DNA of 64,000 nucleotides. It comes from CBDDIP01 sp965279405 (lineage in GTDB: Bacteria; Actinomycetota; Acidimicrobiia; Acidimicrobiales; Ilumatobacteraceae). The notes beneath the pieces were generated by a model. The model worked only from the letters and a program-made list of their open reading frames with translations. It was not told the origin of the DNA and did no database searches. Below, piece by piece: positions 25,258 to 34,197 of the stretch (positions are counted from its first letter, which is position 1; every line of letters begins with the position of its first letter). Made by a program: the position numbers and the translations under genes. The stretch spans positions 3,906,001 through 3,970,000 of the forward strand of contig OZ257157.1 of NCBI GenBank assembly GCA_965279405.1, written 5' to 3'.

Positions 25258-26421
25258 ATGAAGGTCGTCGCGACGTCCACGCCAGGCACCGGCCACCTGC
25301 ACGCGCTGTTCCCGTTGCTGGTCGCGCTGCAGCAAGCCGGTCACGACATCACCGTCGTCACGGCGCCTCAGGCTGGTGACGCGGTCGAACGGGCCGGGTT
25401 CGCGGCTCGTGTCGGCGGGATGGACGTGCAGGAGCGCATGCAGCACTTCGGCCCGCGAATGGCGGAGGCGTTGGCGCTGCCTCCGCGCCGCCGGCGTGGC
25501 GTGCTCTTCTCGGGCATCTTCGCCGACGCGGCTGCACCGGCCATGCGACCGCAGCTCGCGGCCGTGCTCGACGAGGTGCGCCCGGACGTCGTCATCCACG
25601 AGATGGCCGAGCTCGCCGCAGCGCCACTGGCGACGTCGCGGGGCATCCCGCACGTGACCGTCGCGTTCAGCGGAGCGCTGCCCTCGTGGGCCGAGGAGCT
25701 GCTGATCGAGCGGATCACGCCGCTCTGGGCCGAAGAAGGACTGGCGGCACCGTCCATGGCAGACATCAACGGAGCGTGCTACCTGCATCCGTTCCCGCCG
25801 TCGTTCGGCCAGCTGCCCGAGGGCGAAGCGGTTCAACCGATGCGCGCCGAGCCGTTCGTTCGCGCCGCCGGCGATCCGCCGGAGTGGCTCGAGCACCTCG
25901 GTCGCGATCGACCGCTCGTCTACCTCACGGCCGGCACCGATCAGACGGCGGCGATGGCGCCATGGGCCGCGACGATCGCCGCGTTGGGCGCCGTCGACGT
26001 CGACGCCATCGCCACGATCGGCCCGAACCTCGATCCGGCGGTCCTCGGGACGGTGCCGACGAACGTTCGAGTCGAGCGGTTCGTGCCGCAGTCGTTCATC
26101 CTCGCTCGCGCCACCGTCGTGATGTCCCATGCGGGCGCCGGCTCGTTGCTCGGTGCGGCGCGCGTCGGGCTGCCGCAGCTGTTGAACCCGCTTGCTGCTG
26201 ACCAGTGGGAGAACGCCGACGCGGCGACCGGTGCGGGCGTGGCGATCACGATGGAGATGCACGAACGCTCGCCCGAGCACGTCGCGGGCGCGCTGGACCG
26301 ACTGCTCAACGACGATCGGCATGCAGCCGCGGCGACCCGCGTCGCCGCCGAGATCGATGCGATGCCCGCGCCCGACGAGGTCGTCGGCATGATCGAAGCG
26401 ATCGCCGGCGCCGCGTCGTGA
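25258..26421 (+). CDS. GT1/MGT-like glycosyltransferase
   Basis: This 387-residue GT-B glycosyltransferase of the UDP-glycosyl/macrolide transferase type has the N-terminal STPGTGHLHALFPLLVALQ loop and a C-terminal donor site SHAGAGSLLGAARVGLPQLL followed by ADQWENA. The H-x-G-x-G, P-x-x-x-D-Q pattern is the family signature. The likely acceptor is a lipid or small hydrophobic molecule, which cannot be specified. It follows the acyl-CoA synthetase by 25 bases but appears to have its own promoter. Confidence 0.88.
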   Translation: MKVVATSTPGTGHLHALFPLLVALQQAGHDITVVTAPQAGDAVERAGFAARVGGMDVQERMQHFGPRMAEALALPPRRRRGVLFSGIFADAAAPAMRPQLAAVLDEVRPDVVIHEMAELAAAPLATSRGIPHVTVAFSGALPSWAEELLIERITPLWAEEGLAAPSMADINGACYLHPFPPSFGQLPEGEAVQPMRAEPFVRAAGDPPEWLEHLGRDRPLVYLTAGTDQTAAMAPWAATIAALGAVDVDAIATIGPNLDPAVLGTVPTNVRVERFVPQSFILARATVVMSHAGAGSLLGAARVGLPQLLNPLAADQWENADAATGAGVAITMEMHERSPEHVAGALDRLLNDDRHAAAATRVAAEIDAMPAPDEVVGMIEAIAGAAS

Positions 26422-26431
26422 GCGACGTCCC

Positions 26432-27592
26432 TCAGACGAACGCGAACGGCGGAACGATCCCGAAGGCCAGCTGGCCGGCGATGGCGTAGGTGCGCTCCTG
26501 CCCGACGACGTGATGGGTGACCATCAGCGCGTCGCGGCGGATGCGCTCCAGCCGGTTCGGTCGCATCGACGCGGTCGTGCCGGCCTCTTCGCATAAGCGG
26601 TCGATCGCCCGGCGCGCGGTCTGGGCGACCCACACGTTCATCCGAGCCAGCGCGGCGCGCTGTTCGAGCGTCGGTCGCTCACCGGCGAGCGCGGTCTGCC
26701 ACAGCGAGCCCATCGTGCGCTCGACGATGCCCCACGACGCGTCGAGGTCGGCTTGCGCTGACGCGAGCGCGACCTGCACGCGGTACTCGCCCTTCACCGG
26801 TTGGAACGACGGCATGGACAGCTTCGTCTCGGCGACGTGGATGAACTCGTCGATGGCACGGCGCAGCAGACCCATCGGTACGGCGCAGAGCTTGGCGAAG
26901 AAGAAGCCGCGGTACGAGTGCAGCGGGTGCCGCGTCGAATCGTCGGCGAAGACGTCGAACGTGTGGTGCCCTGGCACGAACGCGTCGTCGACGGAGTAGT
27001 CGTTGCTGCTCGTGCCGGCCAGCCCGGTGGTCTGCCACACGTCGTGGATGGTGATCGCCTCGGAGGGAAGGAACACGGCGATGTACTCGGGTCCTCCCTC
27101 GGCGGTCATCTGCATCACCCCGTCGCGATGCACGAGGCATCCGCCGACGACGTGCTCGCTGTGCAGGATGCCGCTGCCGAACGACCAACGTCCCGTGACG
27201 CGGTAGCCGCCGTCCACCACCTCGGCGCGTCCGGCGGGGATCAGCCAGCCGCACGTGAGGTCGTCGCGGTCGGCGTACAGCTCGTCGACGAGGCCTGGGT
27301 CGTCGGCGAGCCCGGCGTAGTACCCGCCGTCGCAACAGATCATCGCCACCCACCCGACGGAGCCGTCGTGGTAGCAGAGCTCCTCGAGGACGCTGATCTG
27401 TTCGAGCGGGGTCAGCTCCGGGCCGCCATGCGCGGCGAGCATCGGCATCCGGAACACCCCCGAAGCGCGCAGCGCGGCGAGCACCTCCGGCGTGAGCCGT
27501 CGGTCGGCGCTGATCCGCTCGGCGTGCTCCTCGATCAACGGTCCGAGCGCCCGTGTGCGCTCCATCATCTGCTCGAACCCAGTGGTCGTCAT
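26432..27592 (-). CDS. acyl-CoA dehydrogenase family (HsaA-like flavin monooxygenase type)
   Basis: This 386-residue acyl-CoA dehydrogenase-fold flavoprotein has an N-terminal helical domain, a central beta domain with TGRWSFGSGILHSEHVVGG and a C-terminal four-helix bundle. The absence of a clear catalytic Glu and the WSFGSG motif recall the flavin-dependent monooxygenases (HsaA, HpaH group) more than true dehydrogenases. ATG 27592 has GGAGGG 5 bases upstream, and TAACGT further upstream is a possible -10 element. No reductase partner is adjacent. The substrate is unknown. Confidence 0.85.
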   Translation of the reverse strand: MTTTGFEQMMERTRALGPLIEEHAERISADRRLTPEVLAALRASGVFRMPMLAAHGGPELTPLEQISVLEELCYHDGSVGWVAMICCDGGYYAGLADDPGLVDELYADRDDLTCGWLIPAGRAEVVDGGYRVTGRWSFGSGILHSEHVVGGCLVHRDGVMQMTAEGGPEYIAVFLPSEAITIHDVWQTTGLAGTSSNDYSVDDAFVPGHHTFDVFADDSTRHPLHSYRGFFFAKLCAVPMGLLRRAIDEFIHVAETKLSMPSFQPVKGEYRVQVALASAQADLDASWGIVERTMGSLWQTALAGERPTLEQRAALARMNVWVAQTARRAIDRLCEEAGTTASMRPNRLERIRRDALMVTHHVVGQERTYAIAGQLAFGIVPPFAFV

Positions 27593-27617
27593 CGAACCCT
27601 CCAGTCGAACGGCGACG

Positions 27618-28496
27618 TTAGTGAGCGAACTCTTCCAAGACGGCGTGCAGCGCGCGCTGCCCGATGGCGGGCATCGAGGTGCTGTCGTCGCCGGTGAGGT
27701 AGGCCAGCGACAGGTTCAGCGCCCACCCGGCGGCGCGGCGCCAGGTGTCGTCACCCACGGCTGCTGTCGTGCGGAACGTGGCTCGGTCGTCGACGCCAAA
27801 CATCATCCACGCCGCGGCGAGGTCGGTGGCCGGATCGCCACTGGTGATGTCGCCGAAGTCGATGATCGCCGCCAGCCGGCCGTCCCGCGTGACCATGTTC
27901 GATGGGTGCAGGTCGCCGTGCAGCCACACGGGCGGGCCGCTGTGCTCCGGTGTCGAGCGCAACGAATTCCAGGTGGCCAGCACGGTGTCGGCCGGGACGC
28001 GGGCGCGCAACGACTCGACGCGTTGCTCCACGGCATCGGCGCGTTCGCGCAGGTGCACGCCGCGGAACGGGTTCTCGGGCGCATCGGCCGGAGCCGGGCG
28101 ATGCAGTGCGGCGATGAACGCGCCCAGCGCGACCGCTGCCTCGCCGGGATCGTCGAACGGGACGTCGGCGGTCGGCGCGCCGTCGAACCACGGACAGATG
28201 CTCCACTCGAACGGGTACACGGCGCTGGGACGTCCGGCGAACACCGGCACCGGGATCGGCAGCGGCAACGACTCGGCCAGCACCGGGAGCCAACGCTGCT
28301 CGTTGGCGATCAGGTCGGCGGCGGCGCGTCGGCGTGGGAGGCGCACGCACAGGTCGTCACCGAGGCGGGCGACGACGTTGTCCCACCCCTCGCCGACGAT
28401 TCGAACCGTCAGGCGGGCGAGCGCCGGCTGCTGGTCGGCGATCAGCTGTCGAACGAGCTCCTCGTCGATCGACACCTCGGCCGACGGGGTGGCCAT
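27618..28496 (-). CDS. aminoglycoside phosphotransferase family protein
   Basis: This 292-residue protein kinase-like APH-family protein has the catalytic loop WLHGDLHPSNMV and the metal-binding IIDFGDITSGDPATDLA. The nucleotide-binding N-lobe shows GWDNVVARLG and CVRLPRR. It phosphorylates an unknown hydroxyl substrate; family membership does not imply drug resistance. ATG 28496 shares a base with the era stop, so it is translated after era on one transcript. Confidence 0.9.
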   Translation of the reverse strand: MATPSAEVSIDEELVRQLIADQQPALARLTVRIVGEGWDNVVARLGDDLCVRLPRRRAAADLIANEQRWLPVLAESLPLPIPVPVFAGRPSAVYPFEWSICPWFDGAPTADVPFDDPGEAAVALGAFIAALHRPAPADAPENPFRGVHLRERADAVEQRVESLRARVPADTVLATWNSLRSTPEHSGPPVWLHGDLHPSNMVTRDGRLAAIIDFGDITSGDPATDLAAAWMMFGVDDRATFRTTAAVGDDTWRRAAGWALNLSLAYLTGDDSTSMPAIGQRALHAVLEEFAH

Positions 28497-29335
28497 CAGT
28501 ACCCGAGTCGTTCCACTCGATCGGGCTTGCGCTGCCAGTCCTTGTCGACCTTCACGAACAGCTCGATGAACACGCCCTCCGGCAGCTGCTCGCGCACGCG
28601 GGTGCCGACCTCTTTGAGGACCGCGCCCTTCTTGCCGATGACCATGCCCTTCTGGCTGTCGCGCTCGACGATGATCTCGCAGCGGATCCGCGGCCACTCC
28701 CACTCGGTGACCCGCGTGGCGATGCTGTACGGCAGCTCGTCGTGGGTGACGGCCAGCAGCTGCTCGCGCACCAGCTCGGCGATCCACTCCTCGTCGGGCA
28801 TGTCGCGCACCGTGTCGTCCGGGAAGAACAGCGGGCCTTCGGGCATCAGCGAGTCGAGGTGATCGACGAGCTCCTGGATGCCTTCGCCGGTCTTCGCCGA
28901 CACCGGGAAGTAGGCCGCCGCCTCGAGCATCCCGGCGGCGCCGAGCTGGCCGATGACCTTCTTGCGGTTGACCGCATCGATCTTGTTCAGCAGCACGATC
29001 GCGTCGGGCAGGTGGAGGTGGTCCGCCACCCACTTGTCACCCGAGCCGAACGGCATCGTCGCGTCGAGCACGAGGCAGACGACGTCGACGTCGTGCACGC
29101 TGTCGAGTGCCGTGGCGTTGACCCGCTCGCCGAGCGCAGTGACCGGCTTGTGCAGACCGGGCGTGTCCACGAACACGAGCTGCGCGTCGGGCCGGCTGAG
29201 CACGCCGCGCACGCGGGTGCGCGTCGTCTGGGGTTTGTCGCTGACGATCGACACCTTCTGCCCGCACATGGCGTTGACCAACGTCGACTTGCCGACGTTG
29301 GGACGTCCGACGAGGGTGATGAAGCCGCTGCGCAT
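28496..29335 (-). CDS. era: GTPase Era
   Basis: Era is a 279-residue GTPase that binds 16S rRNA and helps 30S assembly. It has G1 GRPNVGKS (10-17), the switch region PQTTRTRVRGV, G3 DTPGLH, G4 NKID, and the C-terminal KH domain with VIGKKGAVLKEVG. The length is slightly below the usual 295-300. ATG 29335 has TAGCTT (29350-29345) 9 bases upstream. Unlike in many bacteria it is not beside ybeY or recO; both are elsewhere in this window. Confidence 0.96.
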   Translation of the reverse strand: MRSGFITLVGRPNVGKSTLVNAMCGQKVSIVSDKPQTTRTRVRGVLSRPDAQLVFVDTPGLHKPVTALGERVNATALDSVHDVDVVCLVLDATMPFGSGDKWVADHLHLPDAIVLLNKIDAVNRKKVIGQLGAAGMLEAAAYFPVSAKTGEGIQELVDHLDSLMPEGPLFFPDDTVRDMPDEEWIAELVREQLLAVTHDELPYSIATRVTEWEWPRIRCEIIVERDSQKGMVIGKKGAVLKEVGTRVREQLPEGVFIELFVKVDKDWQRKPDRVERLGY

Positions 29336-29344
29336 GAGGCGATC

Positions 29345-29350
29345 AAGCTA
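29345..29350 (-). promoter_or_regulatory. candidate -10 element (TAGCTT) for era
   Basis: TAGCTT on the minus strand lies 9 bases before ATG 29335, so the mRNA would have only a 2-3 base leader. Confidence 0.4.
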
Positions 29351-29373
29351 CCGGGGCGGCCAACCGGCTGAGC

Positions 29374-30090
29374 TCAGGGAGCTGCGGTGCCCGGTACCTC
29401 GACCGAGGTGGTGGTCGACGACGTCGTCGCCGTCGGGGGCGAGGTCGAGTTGGAGAGCAGGGAGGCGTAGTCCTTGAAGGTGACCGGTTCGCCTGGCTGG
29501 GTGGGTTCGCCGTCCGCCTTCGGCACGGAGATGTCGACGCCGTCCTGCACGAACTTCACCTGCCCGACGGCGAGACCGCGACGGAAGAGCACGGTGAGCA
29601 CGATCTGGGCGATGGCCAGGCGCTGGTCGTTGGCCGGCTGGATGCTGCTGAAGAAGTCGGTGGGCACGTTGACGGTCGCCACACCGCTGCCGTCGGTGGT
29701 GACCACGGGCGTCAGCGCTTCCTTCGTCGGGATCGCGCTGCGCAGCCCCGGCGAGTCCGGCCCGGGACCGGCCTGCAGGATGGCCATGACGATCTGCATG
29801 TCGGCGTCGGCGGGGAGCACGGCGCGCACCGGGAAGATCTTCCCGCCGCTGATGAAGTAGAGGTCGACGAGCTCGGTCTGCACGATCGTCGTCGGCGTCG
29901 CATCGGTGGTCGTCGGCACGAGCGGCAGCGTGGTGACCGGAGCGGTGGTGCTGGTCGACGGTGCCGGCAGCGTGTCGCCGAGCCCGCCCAGCTGCTGCGG
30001 GTCGATGCGTTGCGCGCCGCCGTCGGTTGCCACGCCACAGGCGACGAGCGTCAGCGTCGACAGGACGGTGAGTGCGATCAGGCGCTTCAT
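29374..30090 (-). CDS. GerMN domain lipoprotein
   Basis: This 238-residue lipoprotein has a lipobox LVAC with Cys18, a Ser/Thr/Pro-rich linker (about residues 40-70) and a GerMN domain (about 72-205; VDLYFISGGKIFPVRAVLP to VGQVKFVQDGVDISVPK). The C-terminal tail is Thr/Ser-rich. It directly follows a histidine kinase with a 1-base overlap. In many actinobacteria mtrB is followed by lpqB, a GerMN lipoprotein with a beta-propeller; this gene looks like a propeller-less analogue. It is probably an extracytoplasmic modulator of the kinase. Confidence 0.85.
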   Translation of the reverse strand: MKRLIALTVLSTLTLVACGVATDGGAQRIDPQQLGGLGDTLPAPSTSTTAPVTTLPLVPTTTDATPTTIVQTELVDLYFISGGKIFPVRAVLPADADMQIVMAILQAGPGPDSPGLRSAIPTKEALTPVVTTDGSGVATVNVPTDFFSSIQPANDQRLAIAQIVLTVLFRRGLAVGQVKFVQDGVDISVPKADGEPTQPGEPVTFKDYASLLSNSTSPPTATTSSTTTSVEVPGTAAP

Positions 30091-31475
30091 CAGGACACGT
30101 CCGCGAAGCTGACCTTGAAGCGGGCCCCGCCGCCCGGACGGTCGTCCACCCAGGCCTCGCCCCCGTGGGCGTGAGCGTGCTCCGACACCAGCGCCAACCC
30201 GAGCCCGGTGCCGACGCGATGGCGCGCCGCGCTGCCCCGGGCGAAGCGCTCGAAGATGCGCACCCGTTCGCTGCGAGCCACGCCGGGCCCTGCGTCCTCG
30301 ACGGTCAGTAGGAGCCCGCGGCGTCCGGTTGGCTCGGCCGTGACGAGCACCGGCCCGCCGGCGTGCTCGCGGGCGTTCTCCAACAGGTTGGCGAGGACGC
30401 GTTCGAAGCGCAGCTTGTCGATGCGGACCACGTTGGGCAGCTTGCGGCTGACGGTGAACGGCACGTCGCCGAACCCGTAGCGGTGGGCGATGCGCGGGAT
30501 CAGCTGCTCGAGATCGACGTCCTCGCGGTGCAGCTCGGTGGACCCGGCGTCGATGCGCGACAGCTCGAGGAGGTCGAGGACCATCTGATCGAAGCGACGG
30601 ACCTGGCTGACGACGAGGTCGAGCGCTTGGCGGCTGCGGTCGGGCAGGTCGTTGCGGCGCGCGTCGAGCACCTCGACCGCGGCGCTGAGCGCGGTGATGG
30701 GGGAGCGCAGCTCGTGGGACACGTCGCTGGCGAAGCGCACCTCGCGCTCGATGCGGGCCTGCACAGCGTCGGCCATCTCGTTGAACGAGCGGGCCAGCCG
30801 GTCGAGGTCGGGGTCGGTCTCCGGCGCCATGCGCGCGTCGAGGCCGCCACCGGCGATCTCGCCGGCTGCCATCGCCACGCGCGTCAGCGGGCGCAGCAGT
30901 CGCCGGCTGGTCCACCAGCCGAGTCCGGCGGCGAGCAGGGTGATCACCGCGCTGCCGATGCCGAGCACGGTGGCGATCGTGCGCAACGACCGATCCGTCT
31001 CACGCAGTGGGAAGGCCTCGATGTACTGCGCCTTGAGCGCTTCGATGTACACGCCGACGGCGAGGTACGGATCGCCGTTGAGCGAGAAGCGCTGCAGGCC
31101 GCTCTCACCGGTTCGCAGCAGGCCGCGCAGGTCGTCGGGCAACGAGGTGACCGGGAACCCGACCAGCGACGAGTACGACGTGCTGTTGGGCAGCAGCAGC
31201 ACGGCGATGCCACCGCTCTCCGGGCGCAGCTCGTTGAGCATGAAGCTGCCGATCGTCGCCGCACCATCGGTGAGCAGGCGGTCCTTGACGCTCTGCGCGT
31301 TCTGGAAGGCCTGGCGCTTGGTGACCTCGGTGCGCTGGTCGAGCAGGCTGGAGCGGGCGACGATGAACGTCGACAGCGCCAGCCCGAGGCTGGCGACCAG
31401 CGCGGTGACGCTGAACAGCAGCGTGACGCGCGAGCGAAGGCGCAGCGATCGCTTGGAGGTGCTGCGCTCGTTCAC
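30090..31475 (-). CDS. sensor histidine kinase (MtrB-like)
   Basis: This membrane sensor kinase has two transmembrane helices (about residues 20-42 and 165-188) around a 120-residue extracytoplasmic domain. A HAMP domain, HisKA with phospho-accepting His254 in VSHELRSP, and HATPase_c with NLLENAREHA, VEDAGPGV and GTGLGLALV follow. GTG 31475 gives 461 residues; GTG 31481 adds two. CACACT, 6 bases before 31475, favours the shorter form. The GerMN lipoprotein follows and an OmpR regulator is divergent, so an MtrAB-LpqB-like system is likely. Confidence 0.92.
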   Translation of the reverse strand: MNERSTSKRSLRLRSRVTLLFSVTALVASLGLALSTFIVARSSLLDQRTEVTKRQAFQNAQSVKDRLLTDGAATIGSFMLNELRPESGGIAVLLLPNSTSYSSLVGFPVTSLPDDLRGLLRTGESGLQRFSLNGDPYLAVGVYIEALKAQYIEAFPLRETDRSLRTIATVLGIGSAVITLLAAGLGWWTSRRLLRPLTRVAMAAGEIAGGGLDARMAPETDPDLDRLARSFNEMADAVQARIEREVRFASDVSHELRSPITALSAAVEVLDARRNDLPDRSRQALDLVVSQVRRFDQMVLDLLELSRIDAGSTELHREDVDLEQLIPRIAHRYGFGDVPFTVSRKLPNVVRIDKLRFERVLANLLENAREHAGGPVLVTAEPTGRRGLLLTVEDAGPGVARSERVRIFERFARGSAARHRVGTGLGLALVSEHAHAHGGEAWVDDRPGGGARFKVSFADVS

Positions 31476-31519
31476 GGCCACAGTGTGGCCGATGAGCAGT
31501 GATCGCGTCGGCGCGGTGC

Positions 31520-31873
31520 TCAGGCGGCGCTCAGCAGGTGGGAGGCCTGCTCGATGGCATGGACGACCGGCGCCAACGTGTCGAGATCGGCGAGCACGAG
31601 CTCGCTGCGAAGCATGAGCTCAGTGCACACGAATGCGACACGTTGGCCCCGGGCGTTTCCGTACGAAGCGATGGTGCGCAGCGCTTCGACACCGGTGTTG
31701 GTGATCACGGTGATCGCCGAGACGTTGACCACCAGGCCGTAGCGAGCAGGTGCCGCCCCACACGCAGCGACGATCGCCGCAGCATGCTCGGCCGTTGCCA
31801 GTGGACCGGCGACGGTGATCGAGACCACCTCGGCTTCTGCATCGGTGTGGGTGGTGAGCGTGGGTGCCAACAT
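31520..31873 (-). CDS. STAS domain protein (anti-sigma factor antagonist-like)
   Basis: This 117-residue single STAS domain protein has VVSITVAGPLATAEHA at the first strand and helix, and VVNVSAITVITNTGVEAL where the phospho-acceptor D-S-G motif normally lies. Here it reads N-T-G, so Thr could be the acceptor. An excellent AGAGGAGG site lies just upstream of ATG 31873. It sits 44 bases before the kinase gene in the same direction, which suggests a link to the partner-switching or kinase pathway. No serine kinase of the SpoIIAB type is nearby. Confidence 0.82.
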   Translation of the reverse strand: MLAPTLTTHTDAEAEVVSITVAGPLATAEHAAAIVAACGAAPARYGLVVNVSAITVITNTGVEALRTIASYGNARGQRVAFVCTELMLRSELVLADLDTLAPVVHAIEQASHLLSAA

Positions 31874-31958
31874 GGAAGCCTCCTCTGACGGTGGTGGGAA
31901 GCGGCGGGACGCTTCGGCTTTGCCGGTGGGGGGCGATTGGCCCGGAAGGTTCTCGCTG

Positions 31959-31995
31959 CCGGTGAGGCACCAGGGGGAGGAAGGTACCTCACCGG
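31959..31995. promoter_or_regulatory. 9-bp inverted repeat in the divergent control region
   Basis: CCGGTGAGG (31959-31967) and CCTCACCGG (31987-31995) are perfect complements separated by 19 bases, midway between the STAS gene and the response regulator. It could be a regulator-binding site for either gene or a 5'-UTR hairpin. The rest of this 208-base gap holds no gene. Confidence 0.4.
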
Positions 31996-32081
31996 GGCAG
32001 CGTGAACATCTGTATCGTGACCGTCGTTTGTGACGAAGCCACGCTCGCCGTGTGCGATTTCTGTAACAGATCGGCCACCCT

Positions 32082-32768
32082 GTGCACTCACTGCTGTTCA
32101 TCGAGGACGACGACGCGATCCGCATGGCGCTGAGCATGGCGCTGGAGGACGAGGGCTACGAGGTCCGCGAGGCGGCCGACGGCAAGGAGGGGCTCGTCGC
32201 CTTCGCCGAGCGCGAGCCCGACCTCGTTCTGCTCGACTTGCGCCTGCCGGACATGAGCGGCTTCGAGGTCTGCCGCAACCTGCGCGCCACGAGCATCGTG
32301 CCGATCATCATCGTCACCGCCCAGACCGACACGCACGACCTCGTCGCCGGGCTCGAAGCCGGTGCCGACGACTACGTGACCAAGCCGGTGGTGCCCAAGG
32401 AGCTGGCGGCGCGCATCCGTGCCGCGCTGCGTCGCGTGCACCTGCACGACACGCCGGCGATCGCCGGCCCGCCCAGCAGGTTCGGCGACATCGAGCTGCG
32501 TCGCGAACAGGGCATCGTGCTCAAGGCCGGCGTCGAGCTGCCGCTGACGAAGACCGAGTTCCGGCTGCTGTGCGAGTTCGCCGACCACGCCAACGCCGTG
32601 CTGTCGCGCGACCAGCTGCTCGAGCGGGTGTGGGGCTACGAGTACCTCGGCGACTCCCGCCTGGTCGACGCCCACGTGCGTCGCCTGCGCGTCAAGGTCG
32701 AAGACCAGCCGGACGACCCGAAGCTGATCGTCACCGCTCGCGGCATCGGCTACCGCCTCATCACCTGA
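32082..32768 (+). CDS. OmpR-family response regulator (MtrA-like)
   Basis: This 228-residue regulator has a receiver domain with acidic pair DDD near residue 10, phospho-acceptor Asp52 (LVLLDLRLPD), and Lys in DDYVTKP. A winged-helix DNA-binding domain (about residues 130-226) with LTKTEFRLL and ARGIGYRL follows. GTG 32082 begins the conserved strand. It diverges from STAS-kinase-GerMN and is the expected partner of that kinase. No clear ribosome site is visible. Confidence 0.92.
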   Translation: MHSLLFIEDDDAIRMALSMALEDEGYEVREAADGKEGLVAFAEREPDLVLLDLRLPDMSGFEVCRNLRATSIVPIIIVTAQTDTHDLVAGLEAGADDYVTKPVVPKELAARIRAALRRVHLHDTPAIAGPPSRFGDIELRREQGIVLKAGVELPLTKTEFRLLCEFADHANAVLSRDQLLERVWGYEYLGDSRLVDAHVRRLRVKVEDQPDDPKLIVTARGIGYRLIT

Positions 32769-32783
32769 CTCGTCCGACCCCGC

Positions 32784-32826
32784 GTTTGGTCGCTGGCCCA
32801 CCGCCACGGTGGAGCAGCGATCAAAC
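32784..32826. terminator. 18-bp interrupted hairpin between convergent genes
   Basis: GTTTGGTCGCTG (32784-32795) pairs with CAGCGATCAAAC (32815-32826), with one G-U, and CCACCG pairs with CGGTGG inside around CCA. It includes the stop codon of the minus-strand gene. It is a strong candidate for bidirectional termination. Confidence 0.65.
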
Positions 32827-34197
32827 GGTGAGGGGGGACCAGGTGGCGCCGTGGTCGGTGCTGACCGCAGCCTCGTCGGCGCCGGCATCGGTCGACCAGA
32901 ACGCGGCCAGTCGATCGCTGCCCACCGCATCGATGCGGTTGACCGCGACGCCGGGCAGGCTGCCGACGACCGACCACGAATCTCCCGAGTCGTCCGAGCG
33001 CAGGACGTCAGTGCCACCGTCGACCTGCGACCACCCGAGCAGCTGGCTCTCGCCGAACGCGATGACCCCGCCCCCGATGCGCAGGTCGGCCAGCCCGGCG
33101 GGAAGGGTCAGTTCGACGAACGTGTCGCCGCCGTCGAGCGACCAGTGCAGCTGCCGCGACGGGTGGTCCAGGTCGCCGGCCCAGACGCCGGTGGTGACGA
33201 GCGCCCACAGTGGCGAGTCGCCGGTGTGCAGCAGCGTCACCTCGCCGCCGAGGTCGCCGCCCGGCGGTGTCCACGACGCCCACGTGCCGTTCATCCGCCG
33301 TGCGGCGCTGACGAAGGTGCGGTCGTTGTAGGTGATCCAGATGACGTCGGCCTGCGATGCGATCGAGAAGTCGGCAACCGGTCCGGCGCCTGGCGAGAAC
33401 TCGTGGTCCAGGGCGACGAACTCGTCGGATGTCAACGGCAGCGAGAGCGGCTGGAACACGATGCTCCCGTCCGGCTTGGTGACGCTGCCGATGACGATGA
33501 CGTCCTGCATGCCGAGGCAGAAGCCGAGGATCTCGGGATCGAACCCGACGGGCAGGTTCGGCGTGTTGAACTGGTCGAGACCGCCTTCGTGCGTGGTGGA
33601 GAGGAGACCGCCGTCGATCGGCACGATCCATCCGTTGGTCGCGTCGGCGAAGATCGGCCGAGCGAACGACGGCACGCTGACACCGGTGTCCACCCAGGTG
33701 GATCCGCCGTCCGCCGAACGCATCAGCCAGGAGTCGGGGGTGACGAGGTCGCCGACCGTTGCCCAGGCCACGCCGTCGTCGCCGAACCATGCGCCGAACA
33801 CACGCTCGATGGTGTTGCGAGCGACGGTGGACGTGGTCGGTGCCGAGGTTCCCGGGTCGGTCACGATCGGACCGGTGATCGGACTCGTCGCCGGGGTCGT
33901 GCTCGGGGTGGTCGAGGCCGTCGTCGAACCGGTGGTCGGCGTCGTCGGGGAGGTGGCGGGGGCTTCGGAGCCACCGTCGCGGCGCTTGAGCAGCAGTGCT
34001 CCGCCGGCACCGACGGCGATCGCCGCAGCCGCACCGGCCAGCAGGCGACGGCGCGACACCGGTCGGCCGGCCAACACCGTCAGCGGCGCCGTCGAGTGCA
34101 TGGCGGCCAGCTCGCGTTCGGTGTGGGCCACGGATGCGGCACGTTGCTGCAGCCGAGCCTTGGCCTCGGCCAGTTGGCGGTCGAGATCATCGCTCAT
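32821..34197 (-). CDS. membrane-anchored Asp-box beta-propeller protein, probable sigma-factor partner
   Basis: This 458-residue protein has a cytoplasmic coiled-coil-like N-terminus (residues 1-35) and SRRRLLAGAAAAIAVGAGGALLL (about 48-70), which is both a membrane helix and Tat-like. A Thr/Ser/Pro linker (to about 125) leads to a beta-propeller with Asp-box motifs, for example SADGGSTW, SLDGGDTF, SDDSGDSW and STDHGATW. It overlaps the upstream ECF sigma gene by 4 bases. The position suggests an anti-sigma or sensor role, but no zinc anti-sigma motif is seen. Confidence 0.82.
   Translation of the reverse strand: MSDDLDRQLAEAKARLQQRAASVAHTERELAAMHSTAPLTVLAGRPVSRRRLLAGAAAAIAVGAGGALLLKRRDGGSEAPATSPTTPTTGSTTASTTPSTTPATSPITGPIVTDPGTSAPTTSTVARNTIERVFGAWFGDDGVAWATVGDLVTPDSWLMRSADGGSTWVDTGVSVPSFARPIFADATNGWIVPIDGGLLSTTHEGGLDQFNTPNLPVGFDPEILGFCLGMQDVIVIGSVTKPDGSIVFQPLSLPLTSDEFVALDHEFSPGAGPVADFSIASQADVIWITYNDRTFVSAARRMNGTWASWTPPGGDLGGEVTLLHTGDSPLWALVTTGVWAGDLDHPSRQLHWSLDGGDTFVELTLPAGLADLRIGGGVIAFGESQLLGWSQVDGGTDVLRSDDSGDSWSVVGSLPGVAVNRIDAVGSDRLAAFWSTDAGADEAAVSTDHGATWSPLTV

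Noticed and set aside
28496..28500. Drug resistance gene call for the phosphotransferase
   Set aside because: The catalytic loop is generic for the APH/choline kinase superfamily; nothing in the sequence points to aminoglycosides, and the gene is coupled to era.
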